Assembly (NCBI GenBank): GCA_905214245.1
Contig: CAJMLO010000020.1
Coordinates: 1-17,608 of the forward strand
DNA from: an uncultured bacterium
Lineage (GTDB): Bacteria; Bacillota; Clostridia; TANB77; CAG-508
DNA length: 17,608 bases
Reading direction: 5' to 3'
Shown here in pieces: positions 7,346 through 15,072 of the stretch. Below the pieces are notes generated by a model. It ran no database searches. It saw nothing but the letters and a program-made list of their open reading frames with translations, and was not told where the DNA came from. A program made the position numbers and the translations under genes. Numbering within the stretch: the first letter of the stretch is position 1; each line of letters opens with the position of its first letter.

Positions 7346-7864
7346 TTATACTATCTTAAGTGGTCTAAAAGTTGTCCATTTTTCCGGATTTTCTTCAATT
7401 TCTTTAGCAACTTTATCTATATCAAAATCTGATACATCAGATATAAATTTATCTACTAAGTTTTCAGATAAAATTGTAAGCTTTTTATTTTCAGTTGGAA
7501 GCATACTTACTTTTGCATTTTCTGGAATTTCTAATTTATATTTTTCAATCAATTCATTATTTAATATATCATAATCATTATAAATTGATTTTGACCAAGT
7601 ATCAATATATTTGTTATAAAATAGATAATCTGTCATCAAATGTAAGAAACATCCTCTTTTAAAACTATCATTAACTCTATTTCGTGATAAAAATTTTGAT
7701 AAATCACTTACTGAACTATTACTACCATAATGGCTTAGTGATTTATCCTTAACCATATCAGGATAAATTACTCCTTTAATAAATTTTTCATGGTTTTCTT
7801 TAGAACAATTTGACTTTTTCAAATATTCTTCAGCTACTGCTAAATGAATTGCATAACTTGGCAT
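7346..7864 (-). CDS. Zinc-dependent phospholipase C-like protein, T-box controlled
   Basis: This 172-residue protein has the spacing of polar residues seen in zinc-dependent phospholipase C / S1-P1 nuclease-like proteins: His7 near the N-terminus (MPSYAIHLAVAEEY), GVIYPD (31-36, Asp36), His45, and GCFLHLMTDYLFY with His75 and Asp79. These would form a metal site. It is short for a true phospholipase C and has no signal peptide, so a cytoplasmic hydrolase is more likely; the substrate is unknown. AAGGAG lies 10 bases before the ATG. It is the first gene after a complete threonine T-box leader and is followed by thrS 24 bases on, so it should be switched on by threonine starvation. Whether it acts on tRNA, phospholipid or nucleotides cannot be told from here. 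The family call is moderately sure and rests on the His/Asp pattern alone. Confidence 0.75.
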   Translation of the reverse strand: MPSYAIHLAVAEEYLKKSNCSKENHEKFIKGVIYPDMVKDKSLSHYGSNSSVSDLSKFLSRNRVNDSFKRGCFLHLMTDYLFYNKYIDTWSKSIYNDYDILNNELIEKYKLEIPENAKVSMLPTENKKLTILSENLVDKFISDVSDFDIDKVAKEIEENPEKWTTFRPLKIV

Positions 7865-7928
7865 TAAATTTCAACTCCTTCTATTACTACAACTAATTTT
7901 CACATTTTTAAGTGTCTTGCTTAAACAA

Positions 7929-7973
7929 CAAAAACACCCCTCTAAGTCAATAATACTTTATTACTTAGAGGGG
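7929..7973 (-). terminator. T-box attenuator terminator
   Basis: CCCCTCTAAGT (7973-7963) pairs perfectly with ACTTAGAGGGG (7947-7937), followed on the - strand by TGTTTTTG. It forms when tRNA-Thr is charged, ending transcription before the PLC-like gene and thrS. The antiterminator containing the T-box sequence would compete with it. Because pgi has no terminator of its own, it may also stop pgi transcripts. Confidence 0.9.
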
Positions 7974-8175
7974 CGCATATATTTAGCTCGGTTCCACCCT
8001 TATTTTTACTTAATTTATAACTTTTAACGCAAGTTTTACGTCTGATTTTTTCAGAAACAACGAGGTAGTTTTTCAAATACGTTTATTCAAAATAGCTCTC
8101 AGCCACGACTATTTTTCTCTTTTTAATAACCCTTATTTTACTTTTTCTCGTTTATGTTTTTACATTTATCTCATA
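7929..8175 (-). ncRNA. T-box riboswitch leader, threonine specific
   Basis: This 5' leader senses uncharged tRNA and fills the 356-base gap between pgi and the PLC-like gene. The conserved T-box AGGGTGGAACCGAG lies at 8000-7987, just before the attenuator hairpin. Stem I is closed by AACGAG (8152-8147) pairing with CTCGTT (8064-8059). Inside it are an AGTA motif (8142-8139), an AGAGA stretch near 8120, and on the 3' side GAAAA followed by ACT then A. ACT (8069-8067) is a threonine codon in the specifier position, and the following purine is as expected; the next triplet, ACC, is threonine too. An imperfect CTGA/TCAG hairpin (about 8054-8041) lies between Stem I and the T-box. The specifier matches thrS downstream, which supports the assignment. 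The exact antiterminator pairing was not resolved. Confidence 0.93.
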
Positions 8176-8181
8176 GAATCT

Positions 8182-8211
8182 ATTATACACCTTTTGAATA
8201 CCTTTTGTCAA
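8182..8211 (-). promoter_or_regulatory. Consensus promoter of the T-box - PLC-like - thrS operon
   Basis: TTGACA (8211-8206) and TATAAT (8187-8182) are both perfect, with an 18-base spacer on the - strand. Transcription would start near 8175. The -35 box lies 9 bases after the pgi stop codon. Confidence 0.88.
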
Positions 8212-8220
8212 ACGACAATT

Positions 8221-9525
8221 TTATTCTTCTTTTCCAAGTAGTCTAAACATATTTGTTTTATACTTTTCCACTCCTGGTTGGTCAAATGGATTTACTCCTA
8301 GAATTTTGCCAGACATTGCACAAGCAAGCTCAAAGAAATATATTAAATGTCCTAGAGTTTCAGCATCTAATTTATCCATTGTAATTAAAATGTTTGGTAC
8401 ATCATCTTCAACATGAGCCTGAATAGTTCCTTCCATTGCCTTTTTGTTAACAAAATCAAGTGATTTTCCTGTCAAATAATTCAGTCCATCTAAATCATCT
8501 TCATCAAACATTATTTTTAAATCATTATCAGGATGTTTTACATTTATTACTGTTTCAAAAATATTACGTCTTCCTTGTTGTATGTATTGACCAATCGAAT
8601 GCAAATCTGTGGTAAACTCTGCTCCTGTAGGAAATATACCTTTTTCATCCTTTCCTTCACTCTCTGCAAACAATTGCTTCCACCATTCTATCATATAATG
8701 CATTTTAGGTTCATATGTAACAAGTATTTCTGTGTTTTTATTTTTCTTGTACAAAATATTTCTAACCACTGCATATTTATAGCACTCATTATATTTTAAA
8801 TTTTCATCTGCATATTTGTCCTGTGCAATTTGAGCTCCTTCCATCAGTTTATCTATATCAATTCCCGCTGTTGCAATTGGAAGCAAGCCAACTGGAGTAA
8901 GTACAGAATATCTTCCACCAATATTATTTGGAATAACAAATGTTGTATATCTTTCTTTAGATGCAAGTTTCTTTAATGCACCATTTCTTGCATCTGTTGT
9001 TACAAATATTCTTTTTTTAGCTTCTTTTATTCCATATTTATTCTCCATTATTTCTCTAAAAATTCTAAAGCTAATTGCTGGCTCTGTTGTAGTTCCAGAC
9101 TTTGATATAACATTTATAGAGAAATCTTTATTTCCTATAATATCAATAATATCATTTATATAATTAGGACTCAAATTGTTTCCAACATATAGAATCTGAG
9201 GCGATTTTCTTGTTTCCTTATCCTGCATATTATAAAATGTATTTGTAAGAGACTCTATTACAGCTCTTGCTCCTAAATAGGAACCTCCAATTCCTATAAC
9301 AAGCAAAATATCACTATTTTCTCTTATTTTTTGTGCAGATTTTTTTATTTTTTCAAATTCTTTTTTATCATAATTAGTTGGCAGGTTCAACCATCCAAGA
9401 GGCTCCTTTCTACCTTTTGCCTTTTCATGTAATTCTTTGTGGATATCCGCAACCAAATCTGCATATTCCATTACATTTTTTTCAAAAATACGTGCGTTTT
9501 TAAAATCAACTTTTATATTTCCCAT
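8221..9525 (-). CDS. pgi: Glucose-6-phosphate isomerase
   Basis: Pgi interconverts glucose 6-phosphate and fructose 6-phosphate in glycolysis and gluconeogenesis. The 434 residues match the short form found in Firmicutes. Two SIS-type sugar-phosphate domains carry VIGIGGSYLGARA (76-88), the phosphate loop SKSGTTTEPA (141-150) and GGRYSVLTPVGLLP (203-216). The catalytic region has ESEGK (288-292, Glu290 as the likely base), HSIGQ with His309, QQGRR (316-320), and the C-terminal FDQPGVEKYK whose second lysine is the conserved active-site lysine. AGGAGG precedes the ATG at 9525. The gene is flanked by spoIIP upstream and the thrS promoter just downstream. It has no terminator of its own. Its leader contains overlapping inverted repeats. 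Identity is secure. Confidence 0.97.
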   Translation of the reverse strand: MGNIKVDFKNARIFEKNVMEYADLVADIHKELHEKAKGRKEPLGWLNLPTNYDKKEFEKIKKSAQKIRENSDILLVIGIGGSYLGARAVIESLTNTFYNMQDKETRKSPQILYVGNNLSPNYINDIIDIIGNKDFSINVISKSGTTTEPAISFRIFREIMENKYGIKEAKKRIFVTTDARNGALKKLASKERYTTFVIPNNIGGRYSVLTPVGLLPIATAGIDIDKLMEGAQIAQDKYADENLKYNECYKYAVVRNILYKKNKNTEILVTYEPKMHYMIEWWKQLFAESEGKDEKGIFPTGAEFTTDLHSIGQYIQQGRRNIFETVINVKHPDNDLKIMFDEDDLDGLNYLTGKSLDFVNKKAMEGTIQAHVEDDVPNILITMDKLDAETLGHLIYFFELACAMSGKILGVNPFDQPGVEKYKTNMFRLLGKEE

Positions 9526-9541
9526 ACTTTCTTCCTCCTTT

Positions 9542-9582
9542 GTATAAAATTTTATACTTTTTAGTAGATCATCAAAAGTATA
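9542..9582 (-). repeat. Two overlapping inverted repeats in the pgi leader
   Basis: A perfect 16-base palindrome, GTATAAAATTTTATAC (9542-9557), lies directly before the pgi ribosome binding site. Its right end is shared with a second 9-base-pair inverted repeat (9553-9561 with 9574-9582, loop of 12). The two hairpins cannot form together. This could be an operator or an RNA switch, but in DNA this AT-rich it could also be chance. Confidence 0.4.
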
Positions 9583-9667
9583 TGTATATCTTATAATAAT
9601 ACTACATTTTATGCAATAAGTTTTGAAAAAAAACTGGTACTTTTTGTAATGTACTTTTGCAATGTAC

Positions 9668-10765
9668 TTAAATTTCGCTAAGGACTTTGGAAAAGAATTT
9701 CATACTAATTAAGCATTGTTCTAAGGTATTGCCTGTTGCACCTACCTCAATTATGCTTGCGCCATTTGCCAAATGTTGATTGTATCTGCTATTTCTTAAC
9801 ACAATCGGTTTAAATAGCCCTGGATATAGTTCATTTGCCTTCTCCTGTATTTTTATTGCAAATTTCAAATTTTTCGTCCAATTATCATGCTGTGCTCCGC
9901 TTCCATTGCTTCCTATTACAAACATAATTTGTGCAGCATATTCGTCCCCTATTTTCACTGTCGGAGCATATGAGCTATCTGCTATTGCATCTCTATGTAA
10001 ATCAAATAATACCTCAGTGCCTTTATTTTTATCAAGCAATTTCGATACTCCTGTATATGATCTTGAATATGATCCGTTATATGCAGGATAATCATAAAGT
10101 GACGTGTCGTGTATCACTTTATAGCCATATTGTTTCATATATGCTTCAAGTTCAGTTCCCACTCGTATAACTGACCTGTTCTTATCGGTTGTTCTAAAAT
10201 TTCCTGTTTTCTTATATGAATATTTCTCTGTTGGTGTATAGCTTTCACAAGAATGTGTATGATAAATTAATATTGTTTTTGTATTAATCTTTACATCTGG
10301 TTTCATCATTTCTTTTGTAAGTTTTATATCTGTATTATTTTTAATTTTCACAGTATTATATGTTGTTGTAAAATTCTGTGGTACATTGCTTTCTACTACC
10401 TTAGTTTCAAGTCCCGTTTGAGCTAGTTCTTTTTTCTCGTCTGCTTTAGTCTCTTTCTCTTCATTCTCTACTTCATTCTTATTTTTTAAGGAATTAATCA
10501 TTCCTAGTTCAGTCTGAAGTAATTTTTTTAATGGCTCTTGCTTTGTTTTACTTTCATCTTTATTATTCACTTGTTTTATAGCTGTCACAGTTGTATCAAG
10601 GCAGATTGTAAATGTTTTACTACCTATTTTCATCGATGTATTTTGAAAATTTGCCTTGCCCGAAAAAAAATATCTAGTAAGAGCATATATAATTGTTACT
10701 ACAATCATTATTCTTACTAGATATTTTACAATATCTTTTATTTCTATAACTGCAAGATTTATCAT
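9668..10765 (-). CDS. spoIIP: Stage II sporulation protein P (peptidoglycan hydrolase)
   Basis: SpoIIP is the amidase/endopeptidase of the DMP complex (SpoIID, SpoIIM, SpoIIP) that thins septal peptidoglycan during engulfment of the forespore. Residues 13-33 form a single membrane anchor near the N-terminus, so the rest faces the septal wall space. A variable, charged linker (about 65-155) follows, including a Lys/Glu-rich segment at 95-113. The catalytic domain (160-365) has ILIYHTHSCESY (165-176, His169, His171, Glu174), LFDLHRDA (253-260, His257), IGSNGSGAQHDNW (284-296), YNQHLANG (328-335) and SIIEVGATGNT (337-347, Glu340). AAAGGAG lies before the ATG. It starts 67 bases after hisS, so it may be the last gene of the recJ-rel-hisS operon or have its own sporulation promoter, which I could not see. 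SpoIID and SpoIIM are not in the window. Confidence 0.93.
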   Translation of the reverse strand: MINLAVIEIKDIVKYLVRIMIVVTIIYALTRYFFSGKANFQNTSMKIGSKTFTICLDTTVTAIKQVNNKDESKTKQEPLKKLLQTELGMINSLKNKNEVENEEKETKADEKKELAQTGLETKVVESNVPQNFTTTYNTVKIKNNTDIKLTKEMMKPDVKINTKTILIYHTHSCESYTPTEKYSYKKTGNFRTTDKNRSVIRVGTELEAYMKQYGYKVIHDTSLYDYPAYNGSYSRSYTGVSKLLDKNKGTEVLFDLHRDAIADSSYAPTVKIGDEYAAQIMFVIGSNGSGAQHDNWTKNLKFAIKIQEKANELYPGLFKPIVLRNSRYNQHLANGASIIEVGATGNTLEQCLISMKFFSKVLSEI

Positions 10766-10832
10766 TTATTTACTCCTTTGTCCCAAGTGTTATATACTAA
10801 TATATTCTTGTACAAAGTTTTTTATGACAAAT

Positions 10833-12137
10833 CTATTTAAGTTTTTCTATTACTTCTTGTATGGTTAAGTTTTCTTGCACACCTGTTTGCATATCTTTAA
10901 GTGCAATTTTTCCATTTGCAATTTCATCATCACCAATTACCGCAACATATGGTATTTGAAGTCTATCTGCATATTTAAATTTTGCCTTTATTTTCTTATC
11001 TTCCAAATAAATTTCTGTTGAAATTCCCGCTTCTCTAATTGTGCTTCCTATTTCAATTACTTTTTCTATATTTTCTGTCATAGGCAACACAAGAAGTTCA
11101 GCCATAGATTTTTTATTTGCCTCTATCGCATTAAGCTCATTTAATTTATAGAACAGACGTGTCAATCCTATTGATACTCCAACTCCAGGTAATTTCCTAT
11201 CTGTATAAAATTCTGCTAGGTTGTCATACCTTCCTCCTGAACAAACGCTTCCTATTTCTCTATATTTATTTAAAAAGGTCTCATATACAGTTCCTGTGTA
11301 ATAATCAAGTCCTCTTGCAATAGTTAAATCCACTTTAAAATTGCTGTCTGGAACACCAAATGCTCTAACATATGTTACAACTTGTTTTAATTCTTGCAGA
11401 CCTTGTTTAAATAGCTCGCTTGTAAATCCTAATTTTTCAAGTTCCTGTAATTTCTCATCAGTCGTTCCATCTATTCTTATAAACTTCATTATTTTCTCTA
11501 TCGCATCTTCTTTTACTCCTAATTCTGTTAAAGATGCTTTTACATTTTCTTCTCCTATTTTTTCAAGTTTATCAATTATACGCATAATATCTACTGATAA
11601 TTCTTCTTGATTTAGTTCTTGGAAAAGTCCATTTAATATTTTTCTATTATTTATACATATTGTAAAATCTTCAAATCCAAGTTCTCTTATTGTGTTATAA
11701 ATAATACTTGGTATTTCTGCATCATTAATGATTGAAAGTTCTCCATCTCCAATTATATCTATATCACATTGATAAAATTCGCGAAATCTACCTTTTTGAG
11801 GTCTTTCTCCACGATATACTTTTCCTATTTGGTATCTTCTAAAAGGAAAACTTAGTTCATTGTAATATTCTGTTATATATTTTGCAAGTGGGACTGTTAA
11901 ATCAAATCTTAATGCTAAATCATTGTCTCCTTTTTGAAAACGATATATTTGTTTTTCTGTTTCTCCACCAGCCTTTGCTAAAAGTACATTTGCCATTTCA
12001 ATTATTGGTGTGTCTAATGGTAAAAATCCAAATTTTTCATATGATTTTTGTATTTTTTCCTTCATCTGGTTAAATAGAATTTGCTCTTTTGGAAGCAATT
12101 CCATAAAACCTGGCAATGTTCTTGCTTCTACTTTCAT
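10833..12137 (-). CDS. hisS: Histidyl-tRNA synthetase
   Basis: HisRS attaches histidine to tRNA-His. It is a class II synthetase of 434 residues, the usual bacterial length. Motif 1 lies around 35-60; motif 2 is FPFRRYQIGKVYRGERPQKGRFREFYQCDIDIIG (97-130, quoted in part as RYQIGKVYRGERP); the histidine-specific loop is ARGLDYYTGTVYE (274-286); motif 3 is GVGVSIGLTRLF (318-329). The anticodon-binding domain covers about 345-434. AAAGGAG precedes the ATG. It starts 28 bases after the metallo-hydrolase gene and appears to have no T-box of its own, so it depends on the upstream operon promoter. Identity is secure. Confidence 0.97.
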   Translation of the reverse strand: MKVEARTLPGFMELLPKEQILFNQMKEKIQKSYEKFGFLPLDTPIIEMANVLLAKAGGETEKQIYRFQKGDNDLALRFDLTVPLAKYITEYYNELSFPFRRYQIGKVYRGERPQKGRFREFYQCDIDIIGDGELSIINDAEIPSIIYNTIRELGFEDFTICINNRKILNGLFQELNQEELSVDIMRIIDKLEKIGEENVKASLTELGVKEDAIEKIMKFIRIDGTTDEKLQELEKLGFTSELFKQGLQELKQVVTYVRAFGVPDSNFKVDLTIARGLDYYTGTVYETFLNKYREIGSVCSGGRYDNLAEFYTDRKLPGVGVSIGLTRLFYKLNELNAIEANKKSMAELLVLPMTENIEKVIEIGSTIREAGISTEIYLEDKKIKAKFKYADRLQIPYVAVIGDDEIANGKIALKDMQTGVQENLTIQEVIEKLK

Positions 12138-12165
12138 TTTTTCTCCTTTCTTAAATGCACTAGAA

Positions 12166-12813
12166 TTATTCTATTCCTGGCATCAAATTATAATATATTG
12201 GCTCTTCATATCTTATTCTTGTCATTTCACCATGTCCTGGATATACAATAGTATCATCAGGAAGAACAAGCAATTTATTACAAATAGATTGCATAATTTT
12301 GTTTATATCCCCTGTTGGTAAATCTGTCCTTCCCCACGTTCCCTTAAACAAAGTATCTCCAGTAAACACAAGTCTTTCTTTTTCAAGATACAAACTACTT
12401 CCACCTGCAGTATGTCCAGGTGTGTGTATAACTTTACATTCTATATTTCCTATATGTAGAATATCATTATCATCAATTCGAGAATCTGCTTCCAAATTTT
12501 CATTTGTAAGTCCAATATGTTCTCTAAGATTAATATTTGAATTATGCAATCCTTCAGCATCATCTCTATGAATTAAAATCTTTCCGCCTTTTCTTTCTTT
12601 TAATTCTTTTACACCTGCAATATGGTCTCCATGGCAATGTGTTAAATAAATATATTTTACTTTAGCTCCTAAAATATCTAGCAATTCACAAATATCATCT
12701 ACACTTCCGCCTGGATCTATAACCATTGCATCTTTCGTATTTTCGTCTTCTACTATATAGCAATTTGTCTTTTCAACAAATCCGCTATCAACCTTTAAAA
12801 TCTTTAGTATCAT
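12166..12813 (-). CDS. Metallo-beta-lactamase-fold hydrolase, glyoxalase II-like
   Basis: This 215-residue protein belongs to the metallo-beta-lactamase superfamily, in the small glyoxalase II-like (YcbL/YqgX) group. The metal ligands are visible: THCHGDH (58-64, giving His59, His61, Asp63, His64), HTPGHTAGG with its second-site histidine near 134, FTGDTLF with the bridging aspartate, and VYPGHGE near the C-terminus. TGDTLFKGTWGRTDLPTGD is characteristic of this group. There is no signal peptide. Such proteins hydrolyse thioesters such as lactoylglutathione in some bacteria, but Clostridia often lack glutathione, so the substrate is open. It lies between rel and hisS, a position I recall being common in Clostridia, and is translated from a GGAAAGAAG-like site. 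The fold is certain; the substrate is not. Confidence 0.92.
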   Translation of the reverse strand: MILKILKVDSGFVEKTNCYIVEDENTKDAMVIDPGGSVDDICELLDILGAKVKYIYLTHCHGDHIAGVKELKERKGGKILIHRDDAEGLHNSNINLREHIGLTNENLEADSRIDDNDILHIGNIECKVIHTPGHTAGGSSLYLEKERLVFTGDTLFKGTWGRTDLPTGDINKIMQSICNKLLVLPDDTIVYPGHGEMTRIRYEEPIYYNLMPGIE

Positions 12814-12836
12814 AATTTTTCTTCTTTCCTATTGTT

Positions 12837-15035
12837 TTATTTTTTTCTCTTAACTTCATATACGCTGTCTATTCTTCTTAGTGATTTTAAAACCTTATTA
12901 AGTTCCTCAATGTTTTCCACTTCAATTGTCATTTCAGTTATCGCAATTTTCTCCTTAGTTGCTCTTGAAGAAACTGCAATTAGTTTGCATTTTGTAGTAT
13001 TCATTTCATTTATAATATCTGCAAGAAGTCCTGCTCTATCATTTGCATACACTTCTATATCAACATCATATGTTGTCTTGTTTCCTGTATACCAGTAAAC
13101 ATCAATGATTCTATTTTCTTCAGATATAAGGCTTTTCATATTCACACAATCTGCTCTGTGAACTGAAACTCCTCTTCCTTTTGTAATATATCCAACTATT
13201 TCATCTCCAGGTACTGGATTACAGCATTTAGAAAGTTTAACTAAGCAATTGTCTATTCCTTTTACGACAACACCATTATTTGAAGGCTTTTCTTTATGCA
13301 CTTTCTCTTTTGATAATTCCTCAAGTGTTTTTTCTAAATTCTCCTCATGATGCACTTTTCTGTATTCTTCAAGTGTTCTTGCTACAATCTTTCCTGATGA
13401 AATTGAACCAAATCCAACACTTGCATACATATCTTCAAGTGTTGCAAATTTATATCTTTCAAGTGCTGCTCCTATAAATTCTGGTCTAAATAAATCATCA
13501 TGTTTCATACCAATTTTTTTAAGTTCTTTTTCAATTAATTCTTTACCCTTTGATATGTTCTCTTCTCTTAAATTCTTTTTAAACCATGAATTTATCTTAT
13601 TTCTTGCACCAGAACTCTTTACAAATTTAAGCCAATCTCTACTTGGTCCTTTTGACTGATCAGATGTAATAATCTCAACAATATCGCCATTTTTTAGAGG
13701 TGTTATAATTGGCATCATTTTGCTATTTATCTTCGCTCCAACCATGTGATGTCCAATTTCAGCATGAATTTGATAAGCAAAGTCTATTGGTGTACTTCCT
13801 TTTGGCAAAACCTTTATAGCACCCTTTGGAGTAAACACATACACTTCATCTTCAAAAAGTTCTTTTTTAAGTGTTTGCATAAATTCCTCTGGATCTTGCA
13901 TATCTTTTTGCCACTCTAAGGTTTCTCTAATCCATGAAAGTTTGTCTTCTTCAACCTTTACATTGGCTTTTTTACCACTGCTAAAGCTTTTCTCTTTGTA
14001 AGCCCAATGTGCAGCAATACCATATTCTGCAATACGATGCATATCCCATGTACGAATTTGTACCTCAAAAGGTGTACCCTTAGGTCCAATCAAAGTTGTA
14101 TGTAGTGATTGGTACATATTGGGTTTTGGCATAGCAATATAATCCTTAAATCTACCTGGCATAGGGTTATATAAATCATGTACAACACCAAGTGCAGCAT
14201 AACAGTCCTTAACAGAGTTAACAATTATTCTAAGTGCAAATAAATCATAAACTTGGTCAAGTGTTAAATTATCTCTTTTCATTTTACGGTATATACTGTA
14301 TAAATGTTTTGCACGGCCATTGACCTCTGCAACAATTTTTTGTTTTTTAAGTTCAACTTTAATTTGATCCATTATCATATCAATGAATTTTAGACGTTCT
14401 TCTCTTTTCTTATTTATTCCTTCAACAATTTCTCTATATTCTTCTGGATGTAAATATTTAAAAGATAAATCTTCAAGTTCCCATTTTAATGAATAAACAC
14501 CAAGACGGTTTGCAAGTGGTGCATACAAGTTCATTGTTTCTTTTGCATTTGCAATCTGTCTATCTCGTGTAAGATATTTAAGTGTTCTCATATTATGAAG
14601 TCTATCTGCAAGTTTTATAAGTATAACCCTAATATCTTTACCCATTGCAAGGAACATTTTTCTATAATTTTCTACCTGTTGCTCTTCTACTGATGTGTAA
14701 CTTAGTTTTCCAAGTTTTGTAACTCCATCAACCATTTCCGCAATTTCTTTATTAAATTCATGTTCCAAATCTTCTTTACTTGTATCTGTATCCTCCAATA
14801 CATCATGAAGCAATGCAGCACAAATTGTATTTTCATCCATACTCAAAGTTGCAAGTGTATATGCTACCTGAACAGGATGAATTATATATGGTTCACCAGA
14901 TCTTCTCAATTGATCTCCGTGTTTTGTTTTTGCATATTCATATGCTCTCATAATCATCTTTGTATCTGCTCTCCAACTATTTTTCTTCATAGTCGAAATA
15001 ATATCTTCAATTACTGCTTCTTTATATTCTGACAT
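12837..15035 (-). CDS. rel: Bifunctional (p)ppGpp synthetase/hydrolase (Rel)
   Basis: Rel makes and degrades the alarmone (p)ppGpp in response to uncharged tRNA on the ribosome. I place the start at 15035 (732 aa), because GGGGGTGA lies eight bases before that ATG. The upstream ATG at 15053 has no ribosome binding site and would add six residues. Counting from 15035, the hydrolase domain has HP (53-54) and LLHDVLEDT (75-83) with the HD pair. The synthetase domain has RFKDYIAMPKPN (295-306) and FEVQIRT (323-329, with the catalytic Glu324). Then come the TGS domain (about 397-457), a helical region, the zinc-finger-like motif with Cys604, Cys605, His626 and Cys630, and the ACT domain (about 655-732). 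Both active sites look intact, so it is the long bifunctional type. It lies 37 bases after recJ by this start. Confidence 0.96.
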   Translation of the reverse strand: MSEYKEAVIEDIISTMKKNSWRADTKMIMRAYEYAKTKHGDQLRRSGEPYIIHPVQVAYTLATLSMDENTICAALLHDVLEDTDTSKEDLEHEFNKEIAEMVDGVTKLGKLSYTSVEEQQVENYRKMFLAMGKDIRVILIKLADRLHNMRTLKYLTRDRQIANAKETMNLYAPLANRLGVYSLKWELEDLSFKYLHPEEYREIVEGINKKREERLKFIDMIMDQIKVELKKQKIVAEVNGRAKHLYSIYRKMKRDNLTLDQVYDLFALRIIVNSVKDCYAALGVVHDLYNPMPGRFKDYIAMPKPNMYQSLHTTLIGPKGTPFEVQIRTWDMHRIAEYGIAAHWAYKEKSFSSGKKANVKVEEDKLSWIRETLEWQKDMQDPEEFMQTLKKELFEDEVYVFTPKGAIKVLPKGSTPIDFAYQIHAEIGHHMVGAKINSKMMPIITPLKNGDIVEIITSDQSKGPSRDWLKFVKSSGARNKINSWFKKNLREENISKGKELIEKELKKIGMKHDDLFRPEFIGAALERYKFATLEDMYASVGFGSISSGKIVARTLEEYRKVHHEENLEKTLEELSKEKVHKEKPSNNGVVVKGIDNCLVKLSKCCNPVPGDEIVGYITKGRGVSVHRADCVNMKSLISEENRIIDVYWYTGNKTTYDVDIEVYANDRAGLLADIINEMNTTKCKLIAVSSRATKEKIAITEMTIEVENIEELNKVLKSLRRIDSVYEVKRKK

Positions 15036-15072
15036 AATTTGCTTCACCCCCATTTATATATTGCTATATATT

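Noticed and set aside
9583..9640. Candidate -35/-10 pairs for pgi (for example TTATTG with TATAAG, or TTCAAA with TAGTAT)
   Set aside because: Several weak pairs fit equally badly, so none can be preferred.
10766..10832. Possible sporulation promoter and a CTTTGT/ACAAAG hairpin that could hide the spoIIP ribosome binding site
   Set aside because: No sigma-E or sigma-F pattern with correct spacing was found. The stem is only 6 bp across a loop of about 30 bases, which is weak in AT-rich DNA.
15036..15053. ATG at 15053 as the rel start
   Set aside because: It has no ribosome binding site, and the strong GGGGGTGA site lies inside that extension at the right distance from the ATG at 15035.
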